From: Candidatus Electrothrix rattekaaiensis
GTDB lineage: Bacteria > Desulfobacterota > Desulfobulbia > Desulfobulbales > Desulfobulbaceae
Assembly: GCA_032595675.1 (NCBI GenBank)
Contig: JAVQMD010000003.1
Span: forward strand, 1 to 64,000
Length of the DNA: 64,000 nt
Direction of reading: 5' to 3'
Shown: piece by piece, positions 62,984 through 64,000 of the stretch
How the letters are laid out: every line of letters begins with the position of its first letter
Numbering within the stretch: position 1 is the stretch's first letter
Notes under the pieces: generated by a model
What the model saw: the letters and a program-made list of their open reading frames with translations, nothing else
Told to the model about the DNA's origin: nothing
Databases searched by the model: none
Position numbers and translations under genes: made by a program

Positions 62984-64000
62984 TTATGTGCGTCTTTCAT
63001 TCTCCTCAAACATCGGAACGGAGTAATTACTGCCGAACCTCTTGAAGATGCTGTTAATACCGTCATAATCAGATGCATACATATCCTCCCGGCTGCCAGC
63101 AAGCCCCAGCACCTCGTCAGTAAACCCGCCGGTTGAGATCAGCCAGAAATGTATTTCCGGCACCGGTTGTCTCTCTTCTTCCAGCTGCTGCCTGAACACC
63201 TGTGCCGCAGCCTCAAGTTTTTCCACCTGTGCCATCCCCATAGGCTTCCGGGTGTACTTGCATTCACAGAGCCAGACCCGATCTTCTTTTTCTTCTCTGC
63301 CGAGCACGTCAATCTGGTAGGCCGGGCTTGCTGCCGCCTTGACAGTCTGGGTTCTGACATACTGAAACAGAGGTACCTCCAGCTCGCCCTGCTTACCAAA
63401 CCAAGCACCGGGCAGCTGCTCACGGTTGAATTTGAGCATGGAAACCTCGGTCGCCATTTCCAGAAATTTTCCCTTCATGGTGTTGAGCAGTCCCTGCTGG
63501 CTCAGATCGACCTCCTCCACTCCTTCCAGATCCTGTTCATACACAAACTTGATAAAGCGCATCAGACAGATATCATTAAAGGTGTAGAATCTTTCCGCAC
63601 TCCGATAAACCAAATCTGCTGCGTAGAGCTTCTCTATCTTTTTTGCTACAGCCTTTTTCGGCACCCCGAGCTTGTCCGCAATGGCCTTGGTATCCACAGG
63701 CTGATTGTTATAGCGGGTGAAATAGTAGATGATCTTTTTCCCCAGCTCCGTATCATCATCCTGATTGATTAGGTTCCGGTTGTTGTCGAAGTGGGTCCTC
63801 CAGAAACCGTAGATCTTGCCGTTTTCGATCTCGTAGCGGATGATCCGGTCAATGTCCTCCCGGCTCCTGAAACTTTTCCCTTCGCATTCGGATATCGCCA
63901 GACAGTAGAGATAATAGGGATGACCTCCTGTCTGGGCACTGGCATAGAGAGCAAGTTCCGGTGTGACCTTCTTATCCGGAGCATAGTATTTCAGGGTCGT
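62984..64000 (-). CDS. ATPase-winged helix-PD-(D/E)XK fusion, C-terminal 338 residues
   Basis: The frame is open to the window edge, so the ATPase half lies outside. The visible part closely follows the gene at 51319: LALYASAQTGGHPYYLYCLA, the winged helix TKAIADKLGVPKKAVAKKIE, and the nuclease-like core YQIDVLG and WLCECKYTRKPMG. The two genes are recent paralogs or independent acquisitions of one mobile family; similarity is high in DNA as well. Confidence 0.85.
   Translation of the reverse strand, partial: TTLKYYAPDKKVTPELALYASAQTGGHPYYLYCLAISECEGKSFRSREDIDRIIRYEIENGKIYGFWRTHFDNNRNLINQDDDTELGKKIIYYFTRYNNQPVDTKAIADKLGVPKKAVAKKIEKLYAADLVYRSAERFYTFNDICLMRFIKFVYEQDLEGVEEVDLSQQGLLNTMKGKFLEMATEVSMLKFNREQLPGAWFGKQGELEVPLFQYVRTQTVKAAASPAYQIDVLGREEKEDRVWLCECKYTRKPMGMAQVEKLEAAAQVFRQQLEEERQPVPEIHFWLISTGGFTDEVLGLAGSREDMYASDYDGINSIFKRFGSNYSVPMFEENERRT

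Noticed and set aside
1-64000. tRNA, rRNA, phage structural genes, riboswitches
   Set aside because: None seen by eye on either strand; small structured RNAs could be missed without a covariance search.

Overview
The window looks like chromosomal DNA of a Gram-negative, anaerobic sulfur-cycle bacterium of the former Deltaproteobacteria, most plausibly Desulfobulbales and possibly a cable-bacterium relative. The pointers are an NDP-forming acyl-CoA synthetase fused to an acetyltransferase, a RACo-like corrinoid-activation ASKHA protein next to a glutamate-synthase-like flavoprotein, a membrane-anchored four-haem cytochrome c, a periplasmic monohaem cytochrome and many DUF1703-type ATPases. This placement is inference; no rRNA, tRNA or taxonomic marker gene other than uvrA was seen.

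Layout. 1-5.3 kb: a truncated secreted RHS/YD-repeat protein, a small Cys-rich secreted protein and a DUF1703 ATPase. 5.4-18.8 kb is mostly housekeeping: acyl-CoA synthetase/GNAT, SEL1 protein, TraB-like membrane protein, four-haem cytochrome, GltB-like and RACo-like operon, TetR plus RND adaptor. 18.8-24.4 kb is a more AT-rich accessory block (MITE, C5 methyltransferase with a wrecked restriction gene, NACHT NTPase, 21-bp tandem array, decayed toxin-antitoxin pair) that lies between the RND adaptor and its pump (24.4-27.7 kb). 27.8-43.9 kb mixes small toxin-antitoxin relics, TMEM43, ABC-F, a cytochrome, a NACHT gene split by an IS1182-like element, endonuclease I, CorA and an intact PIN pair. 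44-51.3 kb holds a ZIP transporter, a second DUF1703 ATPase, an AT-rich four-gene operon (winged-helix-like protein, P-loop ATPase, small protein, PIN nuclease) and a Uma2 nuclease. 51.3-64 kb holds two paralogous ATPase-nuclease fusions, more toxin-antitoxin loci, UvrA, an NB-ARC/TPR protein and hipBA with a DUF6922-like gene.

Three themes stand out. First, the four-gene operon at 46.7-50.2 kb is the best candidate for an undescribed, probably defensive, system. Second, toxin and nuclease genes are repeatedly wrecked by internal deletion or truncation while the antitoxin or methyltransferase partner stays intact: a VapC, a DUF3368 PIN protein, another PIN protein, a TumE-like toxin, a second DUF3368 relic and a type II restriction enzyme. 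Third, there are two degenerate tandem arrays with an exact 21-bp period (23.5 and 54.6 kb), open on the sense frame as heptapeptide repeats, plus a 24-bp array at 60.5 kb.

All calls come from reading the sequence and translations by eye; family names rest on remembered motifs, not on searches.
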